Part shown: positions 43,947 through 53,261 of the stretch, piece after piece
Layout: each line of letters begins with the position of its first letter
How positions within the stretch are numbered: position 1 is the first letter of the stretch
NCBI GenBank assembly: GCA_963783865.1
Contig: CAWAPD010000003.1
Coordinates: 434,001 to 498,000, forward strand
DNA from: CAWAPD01 sp963783865
Lineage (GTDB): Bacteria > Actinomycetota > Thermoleophilia > UBA2241
Direction: 5' to 3'
Length of the DNA stretch: 64,000 nucleotides
Made by a program: the position numbers and the translations under genes
The notes under the pieces: generated by a model
The model's database searches: none
Seen by the model: only the letters and a program-made list of their open reading frames with translations
Told to the model about the DNA's origin: nothing

Positions 43947-45206
43947 TCACCCGAACACGTCCTTGCCCACCAGCGGCCGCAGAGCGTCGGGCACGGCGAT
44001 CGTGCCGTCCGCGCGCTGATAGTTCTCCATGATCGCGATCAGCGCGCGGCCCATGGCGATCGCCGTGCCGTTCAGCGTGTGCACGAACCGCGGTCCCTTG
44101 TCGGTCCGGTAGCGACAGTTCAGGCGCCGCGCCTGGTAGTCGGTGCAGTTGGAGCACGAGGTGATCTCCCGGTACCTCTGCTGGCCCGGCAGCCAGGCCT
44201 CGAGGTCGTACTTCTTGGCCGCGGGGGCGCCGAGATCGCCGGCGGCGATGTTCACCACCCGGTAGGGGATGCCCAGGCCGCCGAAGATGCGCTCCTCGAT
44301 CTCGCGGATCAGCTCGTGCTCGGCCGGCCCCTGCTCGGGCAGGCAGAACGAGAACATCTCGAGCTTGTCGAACTGGTGCACGCGCAGGATGCCGCGGGTG
44401 TCCTTGCCGGCGGCGCCGGCCTCGCGCCGGAAGCAGGTCGAGTAACCGGTGTAGCGCAGGGGCAGCGACCCGGCGTCGAGGAACTCGTCCATGTGCATGG
44501 CCGCCAGCGGGACCTCGGAGGTGCCGACCAGGCAGTCGCCGTCGGTCGTCTGGTAGATCTGGGCGCGGTCGGTGGGGAAGAAACCCGTCCCGTACATCGC
44601 CTCCTCGCGCACGAGCACGGGGGGGATGACGGGCACGAACCCCTGCTCGCCGACGACGTCGAGGCCGTAGCGCAGGAGCGCGAACTGCAGCCGTACGAGG
44701 TCGCCCTTGAGGTAGGCGAAGCGCGAGCCCGACGCCTTGGCGGCGCGCTCCATGTCGATGAGGCCGAGCGCGAGGCCCAGGTCGAGGTGGTCCCTGGGTT
44801 CGAAGTCGAACGCGGGCCGCTCGCCGACCTCGCGCAGCACGACCGAGTCGTCTTCGCCGCCCTCGGGCACGTCGGCGAGCGGCAGGTTGGGGATCTGCAG
44901 GAGCAGGTCGTTCAGGCGCTCCTCGACGGCGGCGAGCTCCTGCTCGGAGAGCTTGAGCTCGCCGCCCAGCTCCTTCATCGCCGCGATCTGCGCGTCGGCC
45001 GGCTCGCCGGCGCGCTTCCTGGCGGCGATCTCGTCGCTGACCGTGTTGCGCGTGGCCCGCATCTGCTCGGTGGCGGTCACCAGGCGCCGGCGCTCGGCCT
45101 CGACGGCGAGGAACTCGTCGAGCGAGGCAGTGCCCCCGGGGCCGCGCCGCGACAGCGCCGCGCGTACCTCGTCGGGGTTGCCCCGCACCATCTTCACGTC
45201 GAGCAT
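43947..45206 (-). CDS. serS: Seryl-tRNA synthetase
   Basis: Charges tRNA-Ser with serine. In this 419-residue protein the N-terminal antiparallel coiled coil (residues about 30-105) binds the long variable arm of tRNA-Ser; the class II catalytic core has motif 2 (STCFRREAGAAGKDTRGI) and motif 3 (GTAIAMGRALIAIMENYQ). It starts at ATG 45206. All four tRNA-Ser isoacceptor genes are within this window, the nearest 1.3 kb away. Confidence 0.97.
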   Translation of the reverse strand: MLDVKMVRGNPDEVRAALSRRGPGGTASLDEFLAVEAERRRLVTATEQMRATRNTVSDEIAARKRAGEPADAQIAAMKELGGELKLSEQELAAVEERLNDLLLQIPNLPLADVPEGGEDDSVVLREVGERPAFDFEPRDHLDLGLALGLIDMERAAKASGSRFAYLKGDLVRLQFALLRYGLDVVGEQGFVPVIPPVLVREEAMYGTGFFPTDRAQIYQTTDGDCLVGTSEVPLAAMHMDEFLDAGSLPLRYTGYSTCFRREAGAAGKDTRGILRVHQFDKLEMFSFCLPEQGPAEHELIREIEERIFGGLGIPYRVVNIAAGDLGAPAAKKYDLEAWLPGQQRYREITSCSNCTDYQARRLNCRYRTDKGPRFVHTLNGTAIAMGRALIAIMENYQRADGTIAVPDALRPLVGKDVFG

Positions 45207-45400
45207 GCTCGCTCCTCATCGTCGGCCCGCGGCTCACCGGCCGCGGGTGGTGAGGCGCCTATCGTACCCTCTGGGGCGCGCGGCGCGACAGCGCCGCCAC
45301 GGACAGGCGTTCGGCGGGCGTCGGCGCGCGCCCGACGCAGGACCGCCGTGCCCGGTCTCGTACAATGGACTACGCAGGCAATCCGTTCGCAGGGGGATCG

Positions 45401-46621
45401 ATGGCTGACAGGCTGCACGCGCGCACACCGGCCCGCACCGGGGCCCTGATCGTCGCGGCGCTGTTCGCGGCGTGGGCGGCGGCCGGCGCGGCCGCGGCCG
45501 CGCCGGCCGCCGCCTCCACCGTCACCATCGCCGCCTCTCCCAGCCCGGCGACCGTCCTCTACGGCCAGAGCGTCACGGTGAGCGGCACGGTCGCCGACAC
45601 GAGCGACGGCGTGATCGAAGGCCTGCAGGTCGACGTGTCGGTCGACGGCGTGGTCGTGGCGTCGCCGCTGACCGACGCGACCGGCGCGTTCACCGCCACG
45701 TTCACGCCCATGGCCGGCGGCTCGCTGATCGCGACGCTGGTGTCGGATGCCGGCGCGAGCCCGGCCCTCGTCCTGGCGGTACAGCCTCGCCTCGCCTTCG
45801 TCACCCTCTCGACCGTGCCCTTCGGCACGTCGAAGCTGCGCGTCAGGACGAACCCCTCCAGCTACACCGGCGCCGTCACAGCCACGGTGTGGCACCACAG
45901 CCGGCGCGTCGCCGCGATCAAGGGCAAGGTCGTCGACGGCCGCCTCGTGCTCCGCGTGCCGACCGCCGGCGTCGGCGACTTCAGCGTCCACCTCGGCTTC
46001 GCCGCCGCCGGCGGTCTCGCCCAGCGCAGCATCCGCCACAGGGTCACCGTCGCCGGTCCGCGCGTCGCCGTCGGCACCCACGGCGCGGCCGTCACCGCCT
46101 TGCTGAAGCGGCTCGCCTGGCTGCGGTTCCACATCCCCGGGGTCTCGTCGACGCTGGGCCTCTACGCCGCCGATTCGATCGTCGCCTTCCAGAAGGCGTA
46201 CGGCCTGCCGCGCACCTACGTCTTCGACGCCGACGACTGGAAGAAGATCGACAGGGCGAAGAAGCTCAAGCCGCGCAAGACCACGCCCTCGCCGCACATC
46301 GAGATCGACAAGACGCGGCAGATCCTCTCCGTGGTCAAGAACGGCAAGACCTACGGCATCATCCCCGTCTCGACCGGGGCCACGGGCAACACGCCGGTCG
46401 GCACCTTTCACATCCTGAGCAAGGCCCCGCAGACCGGCACCTGGCTCGGGCCGGGGATCCTCTACCGGACGATGACCTTCTACCGCAACTTCGCGATCCA
46501 CGGCTACGACCCGTGCCCGGCGTACCCGGCCAGCCACGGCTGCGTGCGCGAGCCGATGTGGTTCGCCGACTGGACGTACAACCAGTCGTACGTCGGGGAA
46601 GAGGTCGACGTCTACCCGTGA
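45401..46621 (+). CDS. L,D-transpeptidase (YkuD) with Ig-like and peptidoglycan-binding-like domains
   Basis: A 406-residue exported cell-wall enzyme that makes 3-3 peptidoglycan crosslinks or attaches proteins. It has a signal peptide (GALIVAALFAAWAAAGAAAA), Ig-like repeats (about 45-215), a peptidoglycan-binding-like helical domain (VGTHGAAVTALLKRLAWL...DSIVAFQKAYGL, about 225-280), then the YkuD domain with GNTPVGTFHI and the catalytic SHGCVR, Cys381. ATG 45401 has AGGGGGA upstream. The gene end overlaps the convergent GyrI-like gene by 10 bases. Confidence 0.92.
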   Translation: MADRLHARTPARTGALIVAALFAAWAAAGAAAAAPAAASTVTIAASPSPATVLYGQSVTVSGTVADTSDGVIEGLQVDVSVDGVVVASPLTDATGAFTATFTPMAGGSLIATLVSDAGASPALVLAVQPRLAFVTLSTVPFGTSKLRVRTNPSSYTGAVTATVWHHSRRVAAIKGKVVDGRLVLRVPTAGVGDFSVHLGFAAAGGLAQRSIRHRVTVAGPRVAVGTHGAAVTALLKRLAWLRFHIPGVSSTLGLYAADSIVAFQKAYGLPRTYVFDADDWKKIDRAKKLKPRKTTPSPHIEIDKTRQILSVVKNGKTYGIIPVSTGATGNTPVGTFHILSKAPQTGTWLGPGILYRTMTFYRNFAIHGYDPCPAYPASHGCVREPMWFADWTYNQSYVGEEVDVYP

Positions 46622-47169
46622 GGCCCGCCGGCCTCCACTGAGCCCAGACGCCGCACCGGGTAGCGGATGATCGTCTTCGGCGTCTTGGCCGTCGGCCGTG
46701 AAAGGTATTCCTCCTCGTGGTCGCCGGCGATCTCGCAGCCGCTCTCGAGGATGAAGGCGTGGAGCATCTCGATCGTCGGCAGCTCGTCGGCGTAGGCGCC
46801 GAGGTGGAGCACGTGCGCGACGAGACCGTACTCCCACGTCTGCAGCTCGACCGGCACGTCGGGCACCGGCTGGGGCAGCTCGTCGACCTCGTCCGGCACC
46901 GGGATCCCCCACAACGCGACCCACTCCTCGCGGGACAGCTCGAGGCCGCCGGGGCCGCCCGGCCAGCGCGCCCGCGGGGCGCCGACGCGATACTCGACGC
47001 CGCGCTCCTTGAGGGGGCCGAACTTGAGCGTGAAGACGCACTTGAAGAGCGCCGGGAAGGCCCGCCCGGCGGCGCTCTCGGGGTCGCCGACCGTGCGCAC
47101 GACCGCCATCCGCTGGGGCGGCATCTCCACGAGCTGGGGGCGCTGGCGCACCCCGAACGGCAGGGCCAC
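46612..47169 (-). CDS. GyrI-like small-molecule-binding domain protein
   Basis: A 185-residue protein resembling the GyrI/SOUL-type effector-binding domain: QLVEMPPQRMAVVRTVGDPE, PALFKCVFTLKF, ELQTWEYGLVAHVLHLGAYAD and LHAFILESGCEIAGDHEEEYLS. No helix-turn-helix is present, so it is a stand-alone ligand-binding protein. I chose GTG 47169, just after the stop of the GNAT gene, because the family pattern begins there; the ribosome site is only fair. It is probably co-transcribed with the GNAT gene. Confidence 0.75.
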   Translation of the reverse strand: MALPFGVRQRPQLVEMPPQRMAVVRTVGDPESAAGRAFPALFKCVFTLKFGPLKERGVEYRVGAPRARWPGGPGGLELSREEWVALWGIPVPDEVDELPQPVPDVPVELQTWEYGLVAHVLHLGAYADELPTIEMLHAFILESGCEIAGDHEEEYLSRPTAKTPKTIIRYPVRRLGSVEAGGPHG

Positions 47170-47174
47170 TGGGC

Positions 47175-47633
47175 CTACCCGCCGGGCAGGCGCTTCTCGA
47201 GCATCACCATGCCCGGCGCCGGCGAGGGGTTCACCGCGAACCCGTGACCGCGGTAGAGGTGCAGCGACGGCTCGTCGCTCGCCGGCGCCAGCGCCGTCAG
47301 CGCCGGCGCCCGCCCGCTGAAGGCGAGACCCTCCACCCAGTCCAGCAGCTGGTTGGCCACGCCGCGCGCCTCGTGGGCGGGGTTCACGCACAGGCAGCGC
47401 ACCGCGACCACGTCGGCCTCGTGCTCGATCGCCACATACCCGGCGATCTCGCCCTCGGCCTCCGCCACCCACACCTCGGCTCGCGCGAGCAGGTCGAGCA
47501 GGGCGTGCGGCTGATAGCGCTCGCCGTGACCGGCGCCGAGCGCGAGGGGATGGAGGCTCTCCTCCGCGAGATAGAAGAGCATGCTGCGGTCGCCGTCGCA
47601 CACGGTCCTGATCTCGCACTTCAGGCGGTCCAT
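47175..47633 (-). CDS. GNAT-family N-acetyltransferase
   Basis: A protein of 152 residues in the acetyl-CoA-dependent GNAT fold. VAVRCLCVNPAHEARGVANQLLDW is shorter-spaced than the classical RxxGxG/A loop (ARGVAN); HLYRGHGFAV is the C-terminal strand-helix signature (Y-x-x-x-GF). ATG 47633 has GGGGAGGTGAGC upstream; a GTG two codons earlier is possible. Substrate unknown. Confidence 0.8.
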   Translation of the reverse strand: MDRLKCEIRTVCDGDRSMLFYLAEESLHPLALGAGHGERYQPHALLDLLARAEVWVAEAEGEIAGYVAIEHEADVVAVRCLCVNPAHEARGVANQLLDWVEGLAFSGRAPALTALAPASDEPSLHLYRGHGFAVNPSPAPGMVMLEKRLPGG

Positions 47634-47649
47634 GCTCACCTCCCCGACG

Positions 47650-48711
47650 TCATGGCCCGGGATGGGCGATCAGGTCCTCTTCCTCGTGGATTGTATACCT
47701 CAGGGTGACGAGGATGACGATGCTGACGGCCAGGCCGAGCAGCGCCTCGAGCTGGTCCAGGTAGAACGAGAAGACCTGACCGAGGAAGATCGACACCAGA
47801 GCCGCGCGCTCGAACCAGCGGTAGGCGGCCAGGCGGGAGTCGCGCAGGGCGACGATGCCGGCCACGACGAGTACCCCGACCGCCAGCGAGGACACCAGCG
47901 AACCGACCTCGGCGAACGCCAGGGTGTTCTCGGCCAGCGTGCCGGAGCCGAGGCGATGCGTGGCCGCCAGCTGCTCGACCCGGGCGATGGCGACCCCGAA
48001 CTCGACCAGCGACGCGGTCACGAAGCCGACGACCACGACCGTCGTGAACCACGTGTACGAGACGAGGCGCCGGTAGCCGGCGTCGACCCAGTGGCGGACG
48101 CGCACCACGACGTGGGGCGTCGCCGGCTGGACGGCCTCGATCCGTGTGAGGGCGTCGGCGAGGGCGGCGACCAGGGGATCCCGGCGGTCACAGCGAGCCA
48201 GCAGGGCGAGGGCGCGGCGCTGCTCGTCCACGTCGAGGTCGCGGATCACCGCTTCCTTCGTGAACTCGACGGCGTTGGCCAGGCACGTCTGCGGCGACGG
48301 AGGGCGCTGGCGGGCGATCGCCCTGAAGGCCAGCGCCAGCACGACGAAGATCGCGTAGATGATCGCGATGGTCGGGCGGAAGAAGTAGTCGCTGTCCTTG
48401 CTGATCACCTTGCCGAGCTCGTCGATGAACACGCCGAAGCCGGCGCCGCCGAGCACGGCGGCGATCTCGGCCGACAGGCGGCTCAGCGAGACCAGCAGCA
48501 TCACGATCGCCGCCATCATGCCGAGGCCACCCCAAAGCATGTGGGCGATGTGCAGCTGGCCGCCCCCCAGTGTGGGGTACTCGGTGACGGCGAGGATGAA
48601 GCGGATCGTGAGGAACGACGTCACGGCGGCGATCAGGAACGCCTCGAGCAGGCCCGCGGCGTCGAGCCGCATGACCAGCATGTGACGGCGGAGGGGGTTC
48701 AGGCGAGCCAT
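47650..48711 (-). CDS. Polytopic membrane protein, function unknown
   Basis: A 353-residue protein with about eight hydrophobic segments in two groups, four in residues 15-120 and four in 230-340, separated by a soluble stretch of about 100 residues rich in charged helices (AVEFTKEAVIRDLDVDEQRR). GFGVFIDELGKVISKDSDYFF is a distinctive motif between helices. No known transporter signature is visible. ATG 48711 has a poor ribosome site and lies 14 bases after the pheA stop, so it is likely translated from the pheA transcript. Confidence 0.7.
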   Translation of the reverse strand: MARLNPLRRHMLVMRLDAAGLLEAFLIAAVTSFLTIRFILAVTEYPTLGGGQLHIAHMLWGGLGMMAAIVMLLVSLSRLSAEIAAVLGGAGFGVFIDELGKVISKDSDYFFRPTIAIIYAIFVVLALAFRAIARQRPPSPQTCLANAVEFTKEAVIRDLDVDEQRRALALLARCDRRDPLVAALADALTRIEAVQPATPHVVVRVRHWVDAGYRRLVSYTWFTTVVVVGFVTASLVEFGVAIARVEQLAATHRLGSGTLAENTLAFAEVGSLVSSLAVGVLVVAGIVALRDSRLAAYRWFERAALVSIFLGQVFSFYLDQLEALLGLAVSIVILVTLRYTIHEEEDLIAHPGP

Positions 48712-48725
48712 CGTCGCCGGGCGCG

Positions 48726-49574
48726 TCAGGCCGGGTACGAGCCGAGCACCTTGACCCAGGGGAGCTTGCAGCCCAGGCACTTGAGGGCCTGGGCGATCGC
48801 CGGATCGCCGACCCGACCCTCCATGTCGATGAAGAAGATGTAGTCGCCCAGGCCCTGCTTGGAGGGCCGCGACTCGACCTTGGTGAGATTGACGAAGCGG
48901 TAGGCGAACTCCGACAGGATCATCAGGAGGCTGCCCGGCTGGTCCTGGGCGATGCCGCACACGAGGCTCGTCTTGTAGCGCGCCTCGAGCTCCTGGGGCG
49001 CCTCCTCGCGCGCGACGTACACGAACCGGGTGCGGTTGTCCTGTGCGTCGTCGATGTCGGCGGCGATCACCTGGCATTCGTACATCTCGGCCGCGAGGCG
49101 GGTGCCGATGGCCACCCACGGCCGGTCGACGCGGCTGACGCGGCGCACGGCCTCGGCGGTGGAATCGGTGGCCTCGTGCTCGACCCCGTCCAGGTGCTCA
49201 CGGATGAACTCGCGGCACTGCCCGTAAGCGTGGGGGATGCTGACGATCTTGGTGACGCGGTTGAGCTCGATCGCCCGCCGGGCGACGAGCTGCTGGTGCA
49301 CCTGGTGGGTGACCTCGCGCACGATGCGCAGGTCGTCGAAGCCGAAGGCGAGGCTGTCGAGAGTGACCACGACCGAGCCTTCGATCGAGTTCTCGATCGG
49401 CACGATGCCCAGGGGCGCCTCACCGCTCTGGACGGCCTTGAGCACCTCGCGGATCGATGGGAAGGGGAACGGGTGGAAGTCCCCATCGGGCATCGTGGCG
49501 AGCAGGGCCTCCTCGCTGAAGGTCCCCTCGGGGCCGAGGAAGGCGACCGGGCGGCTGTCGGACGTGACGTTCAC
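48726..49574 (-). CDS. pheA: Prephenate dehydratase
   Basis: Converts prephenate to phenylpyruvate in phenylalanine synthesis. In this 282-residue protein the periplasmic-binding-like catalytic domain starts AFLGPEGTFSEEALL and contains the PIENSIEGSV motif and DSTAEAVRRVS, and the C-terminal ACT domain (from about 195: PGSLLMILSEFAYRFVNLTK, VESRPSKQGLGDYIFF) senses phenylalanine. The active-site Thr is in TRFVYVAREE. Stand-alone bacterial type, not fused to chorismate mutase. Confidence 0.95.
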   Translation of the reverse strand: MNVTSDSRPVAFLGPEGTFSEEALLATMPDGDFHPFPFPSIREVLKAVQSGEAPLGIVPIENSIEGSVVVTLDSLAFGFDDLRIVREVTHQVHQQLVARRAIELNRVTKIVSIPHAYGQCREFIREHLDGVEHEATDSTAEAVRRVSRVDRPWVAIGTRLAAEMYECQVIAADIDDAQDNRTRFVYVAREEAPQELEARYKTSLVCGIAQDQPGSLLMILSEFAYRFVNLTKVESRPSKQGLGDYIFFIDMEGRVGDPAIAQALKCLGCKLPWVKVLGSYPA

Positions 49575-49598
49575 GCCCCTCAGCCTACCAGATGGCGG

Positions 49599-50219
49599 TC
49601 AGTCTGGCGGGGACGGATCGGGCGGGGGCTGGTCGGGCGGTTCCACCGGCCGCAGGCGACGGACGTCGGCGCCGGGGGCCGATGGACCCGCCCCCGCCCC
49701 CGGCCCCGCAGCTCCGCGATTCTCGCCGGCGGTCATCGTCTCGAGGGCCGCCTCGACGACCCGGATCTCCTCGGGCGACAGCGCGCGGTCGGGCACGCCG
49801 TCGCGCAGCTGCTTCACGTACATGCGCGCGTAGTCACGCGAGTGGATGCTGCTGAGGACGAAGCCCGAGCGGTGGCGATCGAGCACGGCGACCGAGGCGC
49901 TCTGCTCGCCCCCGATGTCGCGGAAGGCGTCGTAGCGCACGACGGCCAGGTAGGTGAACGCGTGGTCGAGCTCGGCCTTGTGGACGGCCACCGTCCGGTC
50001 CAGGGTCTCGACCGCCTCGCGAAGGTTGCGGACCTGGTCCTCGAGCTCGCTCGTGTGGGCCACGATGTCGCGCTCGCCGCGGGCGCCGAGCACGACCTGC
50101 TGCGCGCGGCGCAGGCGCCGCACGCGCACGAGCAGCACGCAGACCAGGACCAGCAGCACGACGTCGGCCACGACCGCGCCGGCGGCCAGGTAGGGGGCGA
50201 TGTCGCGCAGGGTCTGCAA
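49599..50219 (-). CDS. DUF4446-family membrane-anchored protein
   Basis: A 206-residue protein: one N-terminal membrane helix (AAGAVVADVVLLVLVCVLLV), a coiled-coil stretch (about 45-80), then the DUF4446 core with VVRYDAFRDIGGEQSASVAVL, GFVLSSIHSRDYARMYVKQL and LSPEEIRVVEAAL. A Pro/Gly-rich tail follows. The role of the family is unknown. It starts at TTG 50219 without a strong ribosome site, 13 bases after the upstream gene, so it is co-transcribed with it. Confidence 0.8.
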   Translation of the reverse strand: MQTLRDIAPYLAAGAVVADVVLLVLVCVLLVRVRRLRRAQQVVLGARGERDIVAHTSELEDQVRNLREAVETLDRTVAVHKAELDHAFTYLAVVRYDAFRDIGGEQSASVAVLDRHRSGFVLSSIHSRDYARMYVKQLRDGVPDRALSPEEIRVVEAALETMTAGENRGAAGPGAGAGPSAPGADVRRLRPVEPPDQPPPDPSPPD

Positions 50220-50232
50220 CGCCGGATCGACG

Positions 50233-51303
50233 CTAGAGGACCGGGATGATCGTGTAGGTCGCCGAGTTGTTGCTCGTCAGGGTCTCGCCGGAGACCGGTC
50301 CGACCGTCACCTTGACGGTCTGCGGCTTGCTGATCGCGTCGCTGGGGATGTTGATGCCCTGAAGCTGGACGGAGGTCTTGGCGTTGGAGGCCAGCGAAGG
50401 GACCGTCGCCGTCAGCGTCGTCGGCGATCCGCTCGGCGGCGTGTACACGAGCTTCACCGGGATGTTGCTCTCGGCCACGTCACCCTGGTTCTGCAGGGTC
50501 ACGGTGAAGGTCATGCCGGCCGTCGCCTTGACCTGCGTCTCCTTCGTGGTCGAAAGGGTCTTGTCGCCGACGACGGTCGAGATCAGCCCGACCCCGTGGA
50601 TGCCCTGGAGCTTGGCCGACCCCTGGACCTTCTGCAGCGCGGAGAGGATCTGCGTCTCGTTCAAGAAGGGGTGCGTCACGAAGAAGTTCGAGACCGGCAC
50701 GGCGACGCCGTTCACACCGTCCTTGCTCATCGCGTCCTGGGCCTGCTTCTGGTAGAGCTCGGTGTAGTAGACGTCGGGGCCGCTGAAGTAGCCGGCCAGG
50801 GCGGCCAGCTTGGCCGCCGTGGCGGCCGGCTTCTTGCCGCTCATCGCGGCCAGCAGGCCCTCCTGCACGAGCTGCGCCCCGCGCCAGCGCACGTACATGC
50901 CCTGGGCGACGATGGGGTTCAGGGACTTGAGCTTCTTGGGCACCTTGAGCCGCAGCACGCGGTCGTAGATCTCCTTCTGCTTGTCGCTCAGCGACTGGAG
51001 CTTGGCCTTGAGCTGCTGCCGCGAGTACTTGGTCGGGTCGGACATGAGGCCCTGGAGGCCGGTCCCCACCGTCTTGGAATCGCTGATCGCCTGCTGGACA
51101 CCGGTGAAGTAGCTGCGATACGCGGACTCCTTGGCCGACTGCTGGCAGGCGCGGAACAGGAGCGCCGCCGCGAAGACGACGACGAAGAGGACGACGAAGA
51201 AGATGACGAGGCGCTGGATGCGGAGGTGGGAGCGGTTGCGTCTGCGACGGGGTGGGGCTGCCGGTGTCTGGGTGGCATCCGGCTCGTCGTCGAAAAACGA
51301 CAC
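50233..51303 (-). CDS. Membrane-anchored protein with C-terminal CARDB-like domain
   Basis: A 356-residue protein: a short Arg-rich cytoplasmic tail, one membrane helix (LVIFFVVLFVVVFAAALLF), a helical external region (about 70-220, many Lys/Gln, SRQQLKAKLQSLSDKQKEIY) and a C-terminal beta domain (about 260-356) of the CARDB adhesion-like type: FTVTLQNQGDVAESNIPVKL, SLASNAKTSVQLQGINI. No enzyme motif. GTG 51303 has GGGAGG upstream. It follows tRNA-Leu on the same strand and precedes the DUF4446 gene. Confidence 0.7.
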   Translation of the reverse strand: MSFFDDEPDATQTPAAPPRRRRNRSHLRIQRLVIFFVVLFVVVFAAALLFRACQQSAKESAYRSYFTGVQQAISDSKTVGTGLQGLMSDPTKYSRQQLKAKLQSLSDKQKEIYDRVLRLKVPKKLKSLNPIVAQGMYVRWRGAQLVQEGLLAAMSGKKPAATAAKLAALAGYFSGPDVYYTELYQKQAQDAMSKDGVNGVAVPVSNFFVTHPFLNETQILSALQKVQGSAKLQGIHGVGLISTVVGDKTLSTTKETQVKATAGMTFTVTLQNQGDVAESNIPVKLVYTPPSGSPTTLTATVPSLASNAKTSVQLQGINIPSDAISKPQTVKVTVGPVSGETLTSNNSATYTIIPVL

Positions 51304-51324
51304 CCCTGACCTCCCTGGCGTCTG

Positions 51325-51411
51325 TGGTGGGCGAGGCGGGATTTGAACCCGCAAGCTCTTGCGAGCACTAGGTCCTGAACCTAGCGTGTCTGCCAGTTTC
51401 ACCACTCGCCC
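51325..51411 (-). tRNA. tRNA-Leu(CAG)
   Basis: Class II tRNA with acceptor GGGCGAG/CTCGCCC, anticodon loop TTCAGGA (anticodon CAG) and an encoded CCA at 51325-51327. It reads CTG. A tRNA-Leu beside the fha/pkn block is also known in mycobacteria. Confidence 0.95.
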
Positions 51412-51484
51412 GAGCGGCCGTTCCGCAGGGTGTGACTATACCACAGCGAATAGTCTGCCAAAGCCGACCGACCGGACGGAGAAC

Positions 51485-53197
51485 ATGGCCCCCGCATCCA
51501 ACAGCCGAGCCCCGCTGTACAGCGCCTGGCGCGACCGCTACGAGGTCGTCGGCACGATCGGTTCGGGGGGCTTCGCGACCGTCTACGAGGCGGTCGACCG
51601 CCAGCTCGGCGGCGAGGTCGCGCTCAAGGTCGTCGAGGACCGGCCGGCCCTGTCGGCGCGGGTCGTGCGCGAGGTCGAGGCGGCTCGCTCGCTCGACCAC
51701 CCAGCGATCGTCAAGCTGCTCGACTTCTTCGGCGACGGGCGGCGCAGCTTCCTGGTGTGGGAGCTCGTGCGCGGCGACCCGCTCGACGCGCTCGCCGACG
51801 AGCTCGGCGAGCGCGACATGGTCGCCGCCGCCGCCGAGTTGTGCGACGCCCTCGCCTACGCCCACAGCCGCGGCATCGTGCACCGCGACATCAAGCCCGA
51901 GAACGTGATGATCGACGAGGACGGCGCCGTGAAGGTCATGGACTTCGGCATCGCCCGCATGATCGACGCCGAGACGCTCACCGCCGAGGGCGAGATGCTG
52001 GGCACGGTCGCCTACATGTCGCCCGAGCAGGCGGCGGGGCGCCGCATCGGACCGCCGACCGACGTGTACTCGGCCGGCGTCGTGCTCTACGAGCTGCTGG
52101 CCGGCGAGAACCCGCTGCGCGGCGCCACCGCCGCCGAGACGATCGGCAACGTGCTGGCCGGGCGCATCCCGCTGCTGGAGGAGCTGCGTCCCGACCTGCC
52201 GCGCGAGCTGACCGACCTGGTCGACGTGGCCGTCTCGCCCGATCCTCTCGAGCGCCCGACGGCGGTCGAGATGGGGGAGGCGCTGCGCGCGGTCGAGGAC
52301 CGCCTGGGCGGCGCCCGCTTCCGCGCCCAGCGCCTCTTGGCGCCCTTCCGCCGTCTCGAGGTGGTCGGCGCCCGGGCGCTCGGCGCGGCGATCGCCTTCG
52401 CCTGCCTGGTCGCCCTGTGTCTGACGCTGCCCGGCTACCCGTCGAGCTGGATCCTGCCGATCGCCGCCGTGGCCGCGGTCGCGTGGCTCGCCGCGCCGCC
52501 GCTCGGCCTGGCATGGACGCTCGGGGCGATGCTGTTCCCCCTGTTCAACGTGTCGTCGGGCGTCGGGTTCGCGGCGCTGCTCGGGTTCGTGCCGCTGATG
52601 ATGGTCGGGCGCCGCTGGCCGCTCGAGGTGGCGTGGGCCGGTCTCGCGGTGCTGCTGGTGCCCGTCTACGCGGTGCTCCTGGCGCCGGTCGGCGCGGCCG
52701 CGTTCGGGCGCCGCCGCGGGCCGCTCACGGCGGCCTGGGCGGCGGCGGTCGTGTTCGTCTGTCTCACCGTGTCGGGCGCGCGGGGAGCGCCCTTCACGGG
52801 CTTCTCCCCGCGCGCCCACCTCGGCGCCCAGCTCGGCGCCGCGGTCAGCCCGCTGACGGTGATCACGCGCGTGGGCGCGGTCGTGCTCTCGGCGCCCTGC
52901 CTGCTGCAGATGGCGGCGTGGGCCGGACTCGCGTTCGCCTTCGCGGTGTTGCTGCGGCTCGACCGGCTGGAGCTGCGGCTGTGGGTCTGGGCGGTCGCGT
53001 TCGCCTGCCTGTTCGCCGGCTATCGGCTCGTGCCGCGGCTCGCCTGGGAACGCACCGCGCCGCCGCACGCCCTGGTGCTCGCCGTGACCGTCGCCGCGGT
53101 CCTGTCGCTGGCGGTCGTGGCCCTCGCGCCACCCCTCCAGCCGAGGCTGGAGGGACCGCCGGCCGGGCTCGCCGAGCCCGACGACGACGTGTGGTAG
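51485..53197 (+). CDS. Ser/Thr protein kinase with multi-helix membrane domain
   Basis: A 570-residue Hanks-type kinase. The kinase domain spans residues about 20-275: glycine loop GSGGFATVY, ATP-binding K48, catalytic H133-R-D135-IKPEN, D153-FG and YMSPEQ. It is followed by a C-terminal region (about 300-555) of eight or so hydrophobic helices and no PASTA repeats. This membrane domain is unlike PknA or PknB, which have one helix. ATG 51485 has CGGAGAA upstream. It sits immediately upstream of fhaA, in the place of an extra kinase of the cell-wall signalling block. Confidence 0.85.
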   Translation: MAPASNSRAPLYSAWRDRYEVVGTIGSGGFATVYEAVDRQLGGEVALKVVEDRPALSARVVREVEAARSLDHPAIVKLLDFFGDGRRSFLVWELVRGDPLDALADELGERDMVAAAAELCDALAYAHSRGIVHRDIKPENVMIDEDGAVKVMDFGIARMIDAETLTAEGEMLGTVAYMSPEQAAGRRIGPPTDVYSAGVVLYELLAGENPLRGATAAETIGNVLAGRIPLLEELRPDLPRELTDLVDVAVSPDPLERPTAVEMGEALRAVEDRLGGARFRAQRLLAPFRRLEVVGARALGAAIAFACLVALCLTLPGYPSSWILPIAAVAAVAWLAAPPLGLAWTLGAMLFPLFNVSSGVGFAALLGFVPLMMVGRRWPLEVAWAGLAVLLVPVYAVLLAPVGAAAFGRRRGPLTAAWAAAVVFVCLTVSGARGAPFTGFSPRAHLGAQLGAAVSPLTVITRVGAVVLSAPCLLQMAAWAGLAFAFAVLLRLDRLELRLWVWAVAFACLFAGYRLVPRLAWERTAPPHALVLAVTVAAVLSLAVVALAPPLQPRLEGPPAGLAEPDDDVW

Positions 53198-53261
53198 TGT
53201 TGGTGAGTCCCCGGCCGGCGGAGATCGCGGCGGCGGCCGTCTGAGCGACACGGAAGCGGCG

